Source: Variovorax sp. dw_308
GTDB lineage: Bacteria; Pseudomonadota; Gammaproteobacteria; Burkholderiales; Burkholderiaceae_C
DNA: 64,000 bases
Assembly (NCBI RefSeq): GCF_019207085.1
Contig: NZ_JAATOM010000013.1
Coordinates: forward strand, 62,001 to 126,000
Direction: 5' to 3'
Position numbers and translations under genes: made by a program. The notes under the pieces are model-generated. The model was given only the letters and a program-made list of their open reading frames with translations. It did no database searches and was not told the origin of the DNA. The number at the start of each line of letters is the position of its first letter. The first letter of the stretch is position 1. Positions 32,251-43,008 of this stretch are shown here, piece by piece.

Positions 32251-33882
32251 TCAGCCGGCTTGGCCGGCGACGTGCTTCAACAGGGCTTGATCCTCGACGG
32301 GCCACGCATCCGCGCGCCATGCCACGTGCTGATCGGGGCGGATCAACGTGTAGCGCGCGCCGTACAACTGCTTGAGCACGCGCTCCTGCGGCTGGGTCAC
32401 GGTCAGTGGAATGCCCGCCGCGCGGGCCGCCTTCTGCGCCTGCGCGAGTGCTGCCGCGTCTGCGTCGTGCGAGGCCAGCAGCGTGAAGCCGCGACCGAAC
32501 TGGTCATACAGCGAGCTGCCGTCGTGCAGCCAGGCATGCGGCGCCAGCGCCCCGGGTCGGGCGGTCGGCACGTAATTGAGGAAGTCGTGCGCGGGCGCCT
32601 CGGTGCCGTCCGGCACGATCACCGGCGAGCCGTCGTAGCGGTAGCCGAGCACCACGCCCAGCGTGTTGAACTCGCGCAACTTGGCGACCTCGATGCGCTT
32701 GCCGACTTCGCTGCGCATCCGTGTGCCGGCATCGCTCGCATCTTCCAGGCCTTCCTGCCAGAGCTGGTTGCCCAGCACCGAATGATTGGCCACCGCCTCG
32801 TCCATGACGGAGTCGTGCACCGGCCGGCGTTCCTGCTCGTAGCTGTCGAGCAGTGCCTGCCCGCCCCAGCCCTGCAGCACGGCCGCGATCTTCCAGCCCA
32901 GGTCGACACCGTCGGCCACGCCCATGTTCATGCCATAGCCGCCGAAGGGCGGGTGCAGGTGGCAGGCGTCGCCGATGAGGAAGGCGCGCCGGTCGCTGTA
33001 CTTGTCGGCGATGAGGCGGCTCGCGACCCATTCGTCGGTGCTCAGCACCTCGATCTCCTGGTCGGCCAGGCCGGTGGCCTTGCGGATCAGCGCGGCCGCT
33101 TCGTCGTTGTCGAGCTTCTGGTCCTGGGTCATTTGCGTGGGCATGAAGAACCACTTGTCGCCACTGTCCATCGGCCCGATCAGGCTCGGCGCGTCGCCGT
33201 TGATCTGCCAGTACATGATGGCCGGGCCATGCGCGTGGGCCTGCGCCAGGCCCGGCGCGCGGAACACCACGTTGTAGTTGCGCGAGAGCCCGTAGGTGCC
33301 GTGCATCCTGGCGCCGATGGCGGTGCGCACCGTGCTGCGCGCACCGTCGGCGCCGACGAGGTAGTTGCATGCGACTTCGAAGCTCGTTCCGTCCAAGAGG
33401 TTCTTCAACTGCGCCACTACGCCGTCGTCGTCCGGCGTGAAGCTCAGCAAATCGGTGCTGAAGCGCAGTTCCACGCAAGGCAGCGTTTGCACATGCGCCC
33501 GCATGACTTCTTCCACCGAATACTGTGGAATCCACTGCGCATGCTCGGAGTACAGGGGGTTCTTGCCCGGCGCGCAGTACATCGCGTTCTCGATGCGCGC
33601 GAGGGCCGGGCCATTCAGGCGGGTGCAGAAGACGATGTTCGACGGGTAGTCGACCCCCAGCGGCGACGCGGCGCGCAGCTTGTCGGCAATGCCCCAGCGG
33701 CGCAGGTGCTCGCGGGTGCGCACGTTCGTCGTCTTGGCGCGGGGCGCATAGCCGACGCGGTCGTTGCGCTCGATGAGCAGGCAGGGGATGTCGCGCTGGC
33801 CGAGTTCGATGGCCAGCGCCAGGCCGGCCGGGCCGGCGCCGACGATCAGGACTTGCGGCTGCGTCTTTGTTTCCAGGTTCAT
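32251..33882 (-). CDS. FAD-dependent aromatic hydroxylase (MhpA/PheA-like)
   Basis: A 543-residue class A flavoprotein monooxygenase. The dinucleotide-binding fold VLIVGAGPAGLALAIELGQ stands at residues 11-29, the second FAD motif RRAFLIGDACHLHPPFGGYG near residue 300, with a DG-type NYLVGADGARSTVR segment between. The start at 33882 is chosen for the GGAG ribosome site; an in-frame start eight codons upstream lacks one. MhpA, PHBH and similar enzymes insert one oxygen atom into a phenolic ring using NAD(P)H. It is the first gene of the cleavage operon and divergent from the LysR gene at 34013. Confidence 0.92.
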   Translation of the reverse strand: MNLETKTQPQVLIVGAGPAGLALAIELGQRDIPCLLIERNDRVGYAPRAKTTNVRTREHLRRWGIADKLRAASPLGVDYPSNIVFCTRLNGPALARIENAMYCAPGKNPLYSEHAQWIPQYSVEEVMRAHVQTLPCVELRFSTDLLSFTPDDDGVVAQLKNLLDGTSFEVACNYLVGADGARSTVRTAIGARMHGTYGLSRNYNVVFRAPGLAQAHAHGPAIMYWQINGDAPSLIGPMDSGDKWFFMPTQMTQDQKLDNDEAAALIRKATGLADQEIEVLSTDEWVASRLIADKYSDRRAFLIGDACHLHPPFGGYGMNMGVADGVDLGWKIAAVLQGWGGQALLDSYEQERRPVHDSVMDEAVANHSVLGNQLWQEGLEDASDAGTRMRSEVGKRIEVAKLREFNTLGVVLGYRYDGSPVIVPDGTEAPAHDFLNYVPTARPGALAPHAWLHDGSSLYDQFGRGFTLLASHDADAAALAQAQKAARAAGIPLTVTQPQERVLKQLYGARYTLIRPDQHVAWRADAWPVEDQALLKHVAGQAG

Positions 33883-33962
33883 TCTTGTCTCCTTCGCCGT
33901 GGACATTGGGCATCCACGGCCGCTGTTGGGGAGAGATCGTAGAAAGGCCAGTCAAATAACAA

Positions 33963-33971
33963 AAGATGGCA
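33963..33971 (+). promoter_or_regulatory. AAGATGGCA motif in the divergent hydroxylase/LysR promoter
   Basis: The 9-mer AAGATGGCA, extended to AAGATGGCAGAATCGT, matches AAGATGGCAGAGTTGT at 27040 over 14 of 16 bases. It lies 41 bases before the LysR start and 80 bases from the divergent hydroxylase start, where a LysR protein would control both genes. Confidence 0.5.
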
Positions 33972-34012
33972 GAATCGTCGAACCGATACCTCCTTCGCAT
34001 CAGTCGCTTTTC

Positions 34013-34939
34013 ATGAAGTTGCACCACCTGCGTGATCTGTTGGCTGTCGCGGACCATGGCAGCCTGCGCGGCGCCGCCCGCGAGATCGGGATCGCCCAGC
34101 CGGCGATGACCCGCAGCATCCAGGAACTCGAAAAGGAACTGGGCGTCGCCTTGTTCGAACGACGATCCCGCGGCATCGTGCCCACCGCGATCGGCGAGGC
34201 CTTCATCCGGCGGGCGCGCAGCGTCGACAACGAGTTGGTGCGTGCGCGCGACGAGGTCGCGCAGTTGCGTGGCCTGACCCACGGCAGCGTGCGCGTGGCG
34301 CTGTCGATGGTGCCGCACATGGCCCTGCTGCCCGAGGTGCTGCGTCCCTTCCGCCAGCGCTTTCCGGATGTGCGGCTCGACATCCTCGACGCCGTGTTTC
34401 CGACGGTGGCGGCCGAGTTGCAGGACGGCAGGATCGACAGCTATATCGGCCCCCCGCCCGAGCAGTTGCCCGAGGGCCTGATCGTCGAGAAGCTCTTCGA
34501 CAACACCCGCGTGATCGTCGGGCGCAAGGGCCATCCACTGGCCCAGGCCAAGTCATTGAGCGAACTCGCGGAGGCGGAATGGCTCACGACCTCGATCACC
34601 GCCCAGGCAGAACACGAACTCGGCCCCTTGTTCGCGCAACATGGCCTGCCGCCGCCCACGCTGGTCATGCAGGCGCATTCCGCCCTGACGCTGATCGTGG
34701 CCTTGCTCTATTCGGACCTGCTCAGCATGTTGCCTACGCAATGGATGCGTTTTCCGTTGACGCGCGATGTGCTGCAGGCCTTCGACATCTCGGAGCCGCT
34801 GGCAGCGCCCCCGATCTCCATCATCCAACGCGCCGGCCTGCCGCTGACGCCGGCGGCGGAGCACCTGTGCGACCTGCTGCGGCGCGCGGCTGCGCACATG
34901 GAAAGCGGGAACCTGGGCGAAGCGGTCCGCTTGCCCTGA
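34013..34939 (+). CDS. LysR-family transcriptional regulator
   Basis: A 308-residue regulator with the helix-turn-helix at the N-terminus (LRDLLAVADHGSLRGAAREI, AQPAMTRSIQELEKELGVAL). The effector domain has LSMVPHMALLPEVLRPFRQR, SYIGPPPEQ and the final ISIIQRAGLPLTPAAEH. It is divergent from the FAD hydroxylase operon and precedes the aldehyde dehydrogenase-decarboxylase-Bug operon, so it may control both. The in-frame open stretch upstream to 33764 overlaps the hydroxylase gene and is not used. It is the closest paralogue, by inspection, of the LysR at 57907. Confidence 0.94.
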   Translation: MKLHHLRDLLAVADHGSLRGAAREIGIAQPAMTRSIQELEKELGVALFERRSRGIVPTAIGEAFIRRARSVDNELVRARDEVAQLRGLTHGSVRVALSMVPHMALLPEVLRPFRQRFPDVRLDILDAVFPTVAAELQDGRIDSYIGPPPEQLPEGLIVEKLFDNTRVIVGRKGHPLAQAKSLSELAEAEWLTTSITAQAEHELGPLFAQHGLPPPTLVMQAHSALTLIVALLYSDLLSMLPTQWMRFPLTRDVLQAFDISEPLAAPPISIIQRAGLPLTPAAEHLCDLLRRAAAHMESGNLGEAVRLP

Positions 34940-35079
34940 CCCCGCGCACGCTGCGAGCCTGCGATTCGTTTCAGGCATCGCCAGCTCGTTTCTCGCATCT
35001 TTTGCGCTCGCTCGCTCCCAACTAGCATTCGCGGCGGCGACGGCAATCCTGCCCCGCTGCCGAACGAAGGAGACAAGAG

Positions 35080-36555
35080 ATGACAGCAGCCGTAGCGGCG
35101 CAAACCCGGACATTCCGACAGCTGATCGCAGGCCAGTGGGTCGAGGCAGAAGGTGGCCGGACCTTCGACGACATGAACCCCTTCAGCGGGGAAGTCTTTG
35201 CCGCGGTTCCGGCCTCCAGCGCCGCCGATGCGCAGCGCGCCATCGATGCGGCGGACCGGGCATTTCCCGCCTGGGCCGCGATGGGTGCGCGTGCGCGTCA
35301 AGCGCTGTTCCTCAAGGCCGCCGACATCCTCGAACGCCGGGCGGATGAGATCGTGTTGCTGATGGCGCAGGAGACCGGTTCGGCCAATGCGTTCTCACGT
35401 TTCCAGGTCCAGTGGGCGGTCGGGCTGCTTCGCCAGGCGGCCGGCTACCCCTACCTGCCCGGTGGCGAGATCGTCCAGTCGGATACGCCGGGCGTGTTCG
35501 CAATGGCGGTGCGCAAGCCGCTCGGCGTCATTGGCGGCATCTCGCCGTGGAACGGATCGCTGGCCCTCGGGTTTCGCACGGTGGTGGCGCCGCTCGCCTG
35601 TGGCAACACCGTGGTCCTCAAGCCCTCGGAGGACGCGCCCTTCTGCGCCGGCCTGCTGATGGGCGAAGTCATGACCGAGGCCGGCTTCCCGCCCGGCGTG
35701 GTCAACGTGATCACGCACGCGCCCGGCGAGGTCGGCCCGATCGCCGACCGGCTGTTCGAGAGCCGGCAGGTCCGTGCCTACAACTTCACCGGCTCTTCCG
35801 CGACCGGCGCACGGCTGGCGGCGCGCGCCGGCCAGCACCTCAAGCGCATCTCGCTCGAGCTGGGCGGCTACAACCCGATGATCGTGCTGAAGGACGCCGA
35901 CCTCGACTATTCGGTCGACACCGCGATCTTCGCGGCCTTCTTCCATCAGGGCCAGATCTGCATGAACACGCGCAAGATCCTGGTGCAGCGGCCGTTGTTC
36001 GACGCCTTCCTCGAGCGCTTCGTGGCGCGCGCCAAGGCGCTCAAGGCCGGGGACCCATCCAACCCCGCCAACAAGATCGGACCGCTAATCAACAACCGTG
36101 CTGTGGCCAGCGTCGCGAAGGGCGTCGAGCAGGCGGTGGCCGCCGGCGCGCGCGTGCTCGCGGGTGGCGAATACACCGGGCGCTGCTTTGAGCCCACCGT
36201 GCTCGTCGACGTGCCGCCGGAAGCGCCGATCTACCGCGAGGAGATCTTCGGCCCGGTCGTGATCGTGGAGCCCTTCGACAGCGAGCAGGAGGCGATCGAC
36301 AAGGCCAACGTCACCGACTTCGGCCTGTCGGCGTCGGTGATGACCGCCGACGTCTGGAAGGGCATCACGATCGGCGGGCAGATCCAGTCGGGCATGGTCA
36401 ACGTCAATGGGCCGACCATGGGCGGCGAGCCGCAGATTCCGTTCGGCGGCGTGAAAGACAGCGGCTGGGCGCGCTTCGGCCGCTGGGCCATCGACATGTT
36501 CACCGACCTCAATCTCGTCACGGTGAGCCAGAACAAGCGGCAATACCCGCTGTAA
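35080..36555 (+). CDS. NAD(P)-dependent aldehyde dehydrogenase
   Basis: A 491-residue aldehyde dehydrogenase superfamily enzyme with all catalytic parts: Asn158 in SPWNGS, Glu260 in ISLELGGYNPM and nucleophilic Cys294 in HQGQICMNTRKI; the coenzyme loop NFTGSSATG and the EEIFGPVV motif are present. Most similar, in motif style, to benzaldehyde/vanillin and salicylaldehyde dehydrogenases. In this context it may oxidise an aromatic aldehyde or the semialdehyde from extradiol ring cleavage to the acid. It starts the operon that continues with the ACMSD-type decarboxylase (31 bases later) and a Bug gene. Confidence 0.92.
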   Translation: MTAAVAAQTRTFRQLIAGQWVEAEGGRTFDDMNPFSGEVFAAVPASSAADAQRAIDAADRAFPAWAAMGARARQALFLKAADILERRADEIVLLMAQETGSANAFSRFQVQWAVGLLRQAAGYPYLPGGEIVQSDTPGVFAMAVRKPLGVIGGISPWNGSLALGFRTVVAPLACGNTVVLKPSEDAPFCAGLLMGEVMTEAGFPPGVVNVITHAPGEVGPIADRLFESRQVRAYNFTGSSATGARLAARAGQHLKRISLELGGYNPMIVLKDADLDYSVDTAIFAAFFHQGQICMNTRKILVQRPLFDAFLERFVARAKALKAGDPSNPANKIGPLINNRAVASVAKGVEQAVAAGARVLAGGEYTGRCFEPTVLVDVPPEAPIYREEIFGPVVIVEPFDSEQEAIDKANVTDFGLSASVMTADVWKGITIGGQIQSGMVNVNGPTMGGEPQIPFGGVKDSGWARFGRWAIDMFTDLNLVTVSQNKRQYPL

Positions 36556-36586
36556 GGCGCGGTCCTCATCACCCAGAAAGAGACAC

Positions 36587-37612
36587 ATGAAAAAGATAGA
36601 CATCTACAACCACCTCCTGCCGCCGGCCTATTTCGAGCTGGTCAAGACGCATTCGAAGGACGCCGGCATCGTCAAGCGCATGGCCGGCCTGCCGATGCTA
36701 TGGGACCTCGAAGCCCGCGCGAAGATGCTGGTGGAGAAGTTCCCCGACGTCGTGCAGGTGCTGACCCTGAGCGCGCCCGCGCCCGAGTACCTCGGCGGCC
36801 CCGACCAGTCGCCCGCGTTCGCCCGCGTCGCCAATGACGGCATGGCCGAGATCTGCAAGCGCTGGCCCGACCAGTTTCCGGTCTTCGTGGCCTCGTTGCC
36901 GATGAACAACGTGCCCGAGGCATTGAAGGAGATGGACCGCGCGATCGACCAATTGGGCGCCCGCGGTGTCCAGATCATCACCAACGTCAACGGCCGCCCG
37001 CTCGACGACCCGGAGTTCTTTCCGATCTTCGAGCGCATGGCCAACAAGCACGAACTGCCGATCTGGATGCATCCATTCCGTCCCGGCACGACGGCCGACT
37101 ACAAGGGCGAGGAGCGCTCCAAGTACGAGATCTGGCAAGTACTAGGCTGGCCCTTCGAGACGTCGGTAGCGATGTCGCGCATGGTGTTCTCGGGCCTGCT
37201 GGAAAAACTCCCGAGCCTGAGGATCATCACGCACCACTGCGGCGGGATGCTGCCCTACTTCGCCGGCCGGGCCGAATCGCTGTGGGCACAATTGGGCAGC
37301 CGCAGCGCGGACGGCAGCGAAGCCGACGTGCTCAAGCGGCTATCGAAGGCGCCGATCGAATACTTCAAAATGTTCTACGGCGACACGGTGCTCGGCGGCT
37401 CCAGGGCAGCCTTGCGCTGTGGCCTCGATTTCTTCGGCGTCGACCATGTGGTCTTCGCATCGGATTGCCCGTTCGACCCTGAAGGCGGGCCGATGTTCAT
37501 TCGCGAAGGCATACGCTCCATCGCGGAACTTGGCTTGAGCGACGAGGACCAGGAGAAGCTCTACCTGGGCAACGCGCTTCGCCTGATGCGCATGCCGCGC
37601 ATCGGCCGCTGA
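36587..37612 (+). CDS. ACMSD-family amidohydrolase (metal-dependent decarboxylase)
   Basis: A 341-residue protein of the aminocarboxymuconate-semialdehyde decarboxylase family, which includes gamma-resorcylate and 5-carboxyvanillate decarboxylases. Visible: IWMHPFRPG (His near residue 164), RIITHHCGGMLPY, and VVFASDCPFDPEGG with the catalytic Asp. The first metal motif, normally HxH, reads DIYNHLLP: the first His is replaced by Tyr while the second is kept, as in a subset of the family. It probably decarboxylates a ring acid or ring-cleavage product generated by the neighbouring enzymes; whether it is active with one fewer His ligand needs proof. Confidence 0.87.
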   Translation: MKKIDIYNHLLPPAYFELVKTHSKDAGIVKRMAGLPMLWDLEARAKMLVEKFPDVVQVLTLSAPAPEYLGGPDQSPAFARVANDGMAEICKRWPDQFPVFVASLPMNNVPEALKEMDRAIDQLGARGVQIITNVNGRPLDDPEFFPIFERMANKHELPIWMHPFRPGTTADYKGEERSKYEIWQVLGWPFETSVAMSRMVFSGLLEKLPSLRIITHHCGGMLPYFAGRAESLWAQLGSRSADGSEADVLKRLSKAPIEYFKMFYGDTVLGGSRAALRCGLDFFGVDHVVFASDCPFDPEGGPMFIREGIRSIAELGLSDEDQEKLYLGNALRLMRMPRIGR

Positions 37613-37637
37613 CGATCAAACCCCGAGGACATTCGAA

Positions 37638-38624
37638 ATGATCAAGGCCATCCGAATCCTGGGCGCCGCCATGGTGGCGCTCGCCTTCATGCCGTCGCTG
37701 ACGGCGCAGGCGCAGCCCGCAGCGACGTTCCCAGGCAAGCCCATCACGCTGGTCGTGCCATTCACGTCCAGCAGCGGCAGCGACATCATCGCCCGCATCG
37801 TCGCGCCGAAGCTCGCAGCGCGCTGGGGCCAGCCCGTCGTGGTCGACAACCGGCCCGGCGCGAGCGGCAACCTCGGTGCCCAGCAGGTAGCGATGGCCGC
37901 CCCGGATGGGCATACGCTGCTGATGGCGATCAACACCTTCACGATGACGCCGTCGATCTACAAAAAGTTGCCGTTCGATCCCGTGGCCGACTTTGCACCC
38001 GTGGCCCCGCTCGCCGAGGCGAGCTTCGTGTTCGCGGTGAACCCCGGCGTGCCGGCGACCGACATGAAGTCGCTGGTGGCGTATGCCAAGCAGAATCCCG
38101 GCAAGCTCAACTACGCCACGCCGGGCAACGGAACGCCGCAGCACCTGGCCATGGAACTGCTCAAGTCGAAGACCGGCATCGACGTCGTGCACGTGCCCTA
38201 CAAAGGCATCGCAGGTGCGATCACCGACCTTCTGGGTGGCCAGGTCCAGATGATGATCGCCAGCCTGCACTCGATGCGCCCGCACGCAGAGGCCGGCAAG
38301 TTGCGCCTGCTGGCGGTCACGGGCCAGGCGCGCAGCGCGTTCGCGCCGGACGTGCCGACCTTCAAGGAGCAGGGTATTGACGTCATGGACGGCGTCGATG
38401 CCTGGTACGCGGTCATGGCGCCGGCTCGAACGCCGCCGGAGCTTGTGGCGCGGCTGAACAAAGACTTCGTTGCGGTGTTGAATTCCAGCGAAGTGAAGGA
38501 AAGTCTCGGCAAGCAAGGGCTGGTGGTGCGAACCGGATCGCCGGGTGAACTGGCTGCGCTCGTCAAGAGCGACATGACGCGCTGGAAAAAGGTCGTCACT
38601 GACGCCAGGATCACCCTGGACTGA
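37638..38624 (+). CDS. Bug/TctC-family solute-binding protein
   Basis: A 328-residue periplasmic binding protein; signal peptide MIKAIRILGAAMVALAFMPS ending AQA. Mature start TFPGKPITLVVPFTSSSGSD, then VVDNRPGASGNLGAQQVAM, DGHTLLMA, LNYATPGNGTPQHLAMELLK and HVPYKGIAGAITDLLGGQVQ. It is the last gene of the aldehyde dehydrogenase operon, 25 bases after the decarboxylase gene. The ligand loop (ATPGNGTPQH) resembles the aromatic-acid-binding style of Bugs but does not settle the ligand. Confidence 0.93.
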   Translation: MIKAIRILGAAMVALAFMPSLTAQAQPAATFPGKPITLVVPFTSSSGSDIIARIVAPKLAARWGQPVVVDNRPGASGNLGAQQVAMAAPDGHTLLMAINTFTMTPSIYKKLPFDPVADFAPVAPLAEASFVFAVNPGVPATDMKSLVAYAKQNPGKLNYATPGNGTPQHLAMELLKSKTGIDVVHVPYKGIAGAITDLLGGQVQMMIASLHSMRPHAEAGKLRLLAVTGQARSAFAPDVPTFKEQGIDVMDGVDAWYAVMAPARTPPELVARLNKDFVAVLNSSEVKESLGKQGLVVRTGSPGELAALVKSDMTRWKKVVTDARITLD

Positions 38625-38677
38625 CGACGTCTCCCTCGCCCCCGGATGCATTCATGCGATGCATCCGAGGGGTCACG

Positions 38678-38854
38678 GACCTGGATCAAGACCGGACTAT
38701 CTTCATCTCCCTCAGGCCGCTCGCTGAGCACGGAATCTCCATCGAGAACTTTGTCCGATTCCACCGGGATGAGCGACTGCTCCTCGATCAAGCCGCCCCG
38801 GCCATACCAGCGTTCGACCACGGCGACGTCCTTGAAGTCGCCTTGGTTGAGCAC
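38678..38854 (-). pseudogene. aceF: aceF (E2p) remnant: degenerate lipoyl domain
   Basis: The minus strand just after aceE reads GDFKDVAVVERWYGRGGLIE, EQSLIPVESDK, and later DSPVLIQV. Lipoyl domains of pyruvate dehydrogenase E2 begin IGDFKDVAVVEVLVKPGD and carry EQSLxTVESDKA with the lipoylated Lys; order, spacing and the ESDK motif all agree. After the Lys the sequence departs, and the E3-binding and catalytic domains are absent because the neighbouring Bug gene follows at once. aceF normally follows aceE, so position agrees as well. A GTG at 38854 could start it, but the product would be a defective 60-residue domain. Confidence 0.65.
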
Positions 38855-38871
38855 TCATCCTTCCAGCACGT

Positions 38872-41493
<2,622 letters not shown>

Positions 41494-41525
41494 CTTTCGA
41501 ACTTTAGGCTGCGTCGATCGAAATG

Positions 41526-41564
41526 TGCTGCTGGAAAGGCATGTGAATGATGCATTCAGCAGCA
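41526..41564. promoter_or_regulatory. Inverted repeats between aceE and the Lrp/AsnC gene
   Basis: TGCTGCTG (41526-41533) pairs with CAGCAGCA (41557-41564), and inside lies TGAATG-ATG-CATTCA (41544-41558), a perfect 15-base palindrome with three-base centre. Lrp/AsnC proteins bind 15-base imperfect palindromes, often in series, in such divergent gaps. It is therefore the likely binding site of the adjacent regulator. Confidence 0.6.
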
Positions 41565-41597
41565 TAAGATGCCGCCAACCACCTACCTTCTGAGAAC

Positions 41598-42070
41598 ATG
41601 AAGCTCGACGCCCTCGACCTGCGCATCCTGGACGAACTGCAACGGGATGGCGCCCTGTCCAACGTGGAACTGGCACGCCGGGTGCAGCTCTCTCCGTCGC
41701 CCTGCCTGGCGCGTGTGAAGGCGCTCGAAGCCGCCGGCGTTATCGCTCGCTACGTGGCAATCGCAAACCCGACGGCCCTCGGTCTGGGCCTGAACGTCTT
41801 CACTCCATCAGCCTCACAACGCAAAGCAAGGCGTCGCTCGCCACGTTCGAAGAGCGCATCGCCGAGCATGACGAAGTGATGGAGTGCTACCTGATGTCCG
41901 GCGACAGCGACTACCTGATCCGCGTGCAACTGGCCGACATCGGTGCGCTGGAGAAGTTCATCCTGGAACAGCTCACGCCCATCCCGGGCATCGAGAAGAT
42001 CCGCTCGAGCTTTGCGCTCAAGCAGGTGCGGTACAAGACCGCCCTGCCCCTGCCGTCGGTCCGGCTTTGA
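41598..42070 (+). pseudogene. Lrp/AsnC-family regulator with a one-base frameshift
   Basis: The first frame encodes [40 protein letters not shown] (helix-turn-helix) and [15 protein letters not shown] up to GLNVF at 41805. The next frame then gives [40 protein letters not shown] and [20 protein letters not shown] (RAM ligand domain) to a stop at 42070. The sequence TTCACTCCATC near 41803-41813 lacks one base compared with the expected TTC ATC TCC ATC. With that base the gene would give a perfect 157-residue Lrp protein. Everything else is intact, so this is either a very recent mutation or a sequencing error. Divergent from aceE, which it presumably regulates. Confidence 0.87.
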
Positions 42071-42120
42071 AAGCTGTTTGAACCGCAGGGCTCGTCTGTC
42101 AAGAGCGGTCGTCGAAGCAT

Positions 42121-42864
42121 CTAAGAGGGTGTTTCGTCCGTATCGTGGTCCTCGCGACCGGACCCTGCCAGCGGCGTCCAAGCCAGCCGCTGCCCGCTGA
42201 TCCATTCGTCCAGGTGTCGCCGCGAGAACTCGACACCACGTTCGCGCAGTTCGGCGCTGCAACCCAGTGACTGGAGCGCCAACCTGACCGAATTGTCCAT
42301 GTAGGCATGCGGATCCGCCACACCGCTGCGCACGCCCTGGATGCCTCCGGCCGACGCGCCCATCAGGAAGTCGCAGGCCATCTGCGCATCATCGATCTGG
42401 AACTGCCCGAGTACCCTGCCGCGTTCCAGGTCGCGCGCCATGTAGGTGGCCACCAGCGAGTCGCGCGGCCATGCATCCATGCGCGTGACGAAGGCCGCCC
42501 AGTCGGGGTCCTGCCAGGCGCGAATGAGGAACAGGCGAAAGCCGACCGCCGCGCGCTGCCACGGCTCGTTCAGGCAGTCGTAGAGCGGAAGTATCTCCGC
42601 GATCATGCGTTCGTTCATCCCGGTGCTGGCGGCCAGAAGCGCATCGTCGAGCGAAGGAAAGTGCTGGTAGAACGTGCCGCGCGAGATCCCTGCCTCGCGC
42701 ACCACATCCTCGATGACGGGCATGTCGTCGCCTCGACGCACGAACACCTGGATGGTCGCCTCGAGGATGCGTTTGCGGGTGCGCTCGCGCTTGCGCAGCG
42801 CGCTCTGCACGCGGTGATCGTTGTCGCCGGTTCCAGGATGCGGCACTGCGGACGTTGATTGCAT
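42121..42864 (-). CDS. TetR-family transcriptional regulator
   Basis: A 247-residue TetR protein. The helix-turn-helix is at about residues 28-72 (ILEATIQVFVRRGDDMPVIE, VVREAGISRGTFYQHFPSLD). The C-terminal effector domain (AVGFRLFLIRAWQDPDWAAF) is of a general type. The start at 42864 gives the normal length; longer in-frame sequence, open to 44793, is the antisense of neighbouring genes. It is divergent from the flavin reductase/monooxygenase operon (43009 on), which it probably represses. A long low-complexity tail after LDEWISG is present. Confidence 0.9.
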   Translation of the reverse strand: MQSTSAVPHPGTGDNDHRVQSALRKRERTRKRILEATIQVFVRRGDDMPVIEDVVREAGISRGTFYQHFPSLDDALLAASTGMNERMIAEILPLYDCLNEPWQRAAVGFRLFLIRAWQDPDWAAFVTRMDAWPRDSLVATYMARDLERGRVLGQFQIDDAQMACDFLMGASAGGIQGVRSGVADPHAYMDNSVRLALQSLGCSAELRERGVEFSRRHLDEWISGQRLAWTPLAGSGREDHDTDETPS

Positions 42865-43008
42865 GGGGCGTGTCTCCCGACTTCGATGGCGCGCTGACAT
42901 CTTGACGATTTGGCATTCTGACTTGCGGAAAGCAGGCATGGAAGCGCCGACGGCAAAGATCAAGAATTCGCCCATGGCCTTCACACATGCAACCCGGAGC
43001 AACGCACG

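Noticed and set aside
31303-33942. An 879-codon open frame on the plus strand
   Set aside because: It is antisense to the extradiol dioxygenase and FAD hydroxylase genes, has shadow-like composition rich in Arg, Val and Ala, and shows no domain.
38198-38854. The full 218-codon minus-strand frame as a gene
   Set aside because: Only the first 60 codons resemble a protein (lipoyl domain). The rest is antisense to the Bug gene 37638-38624.
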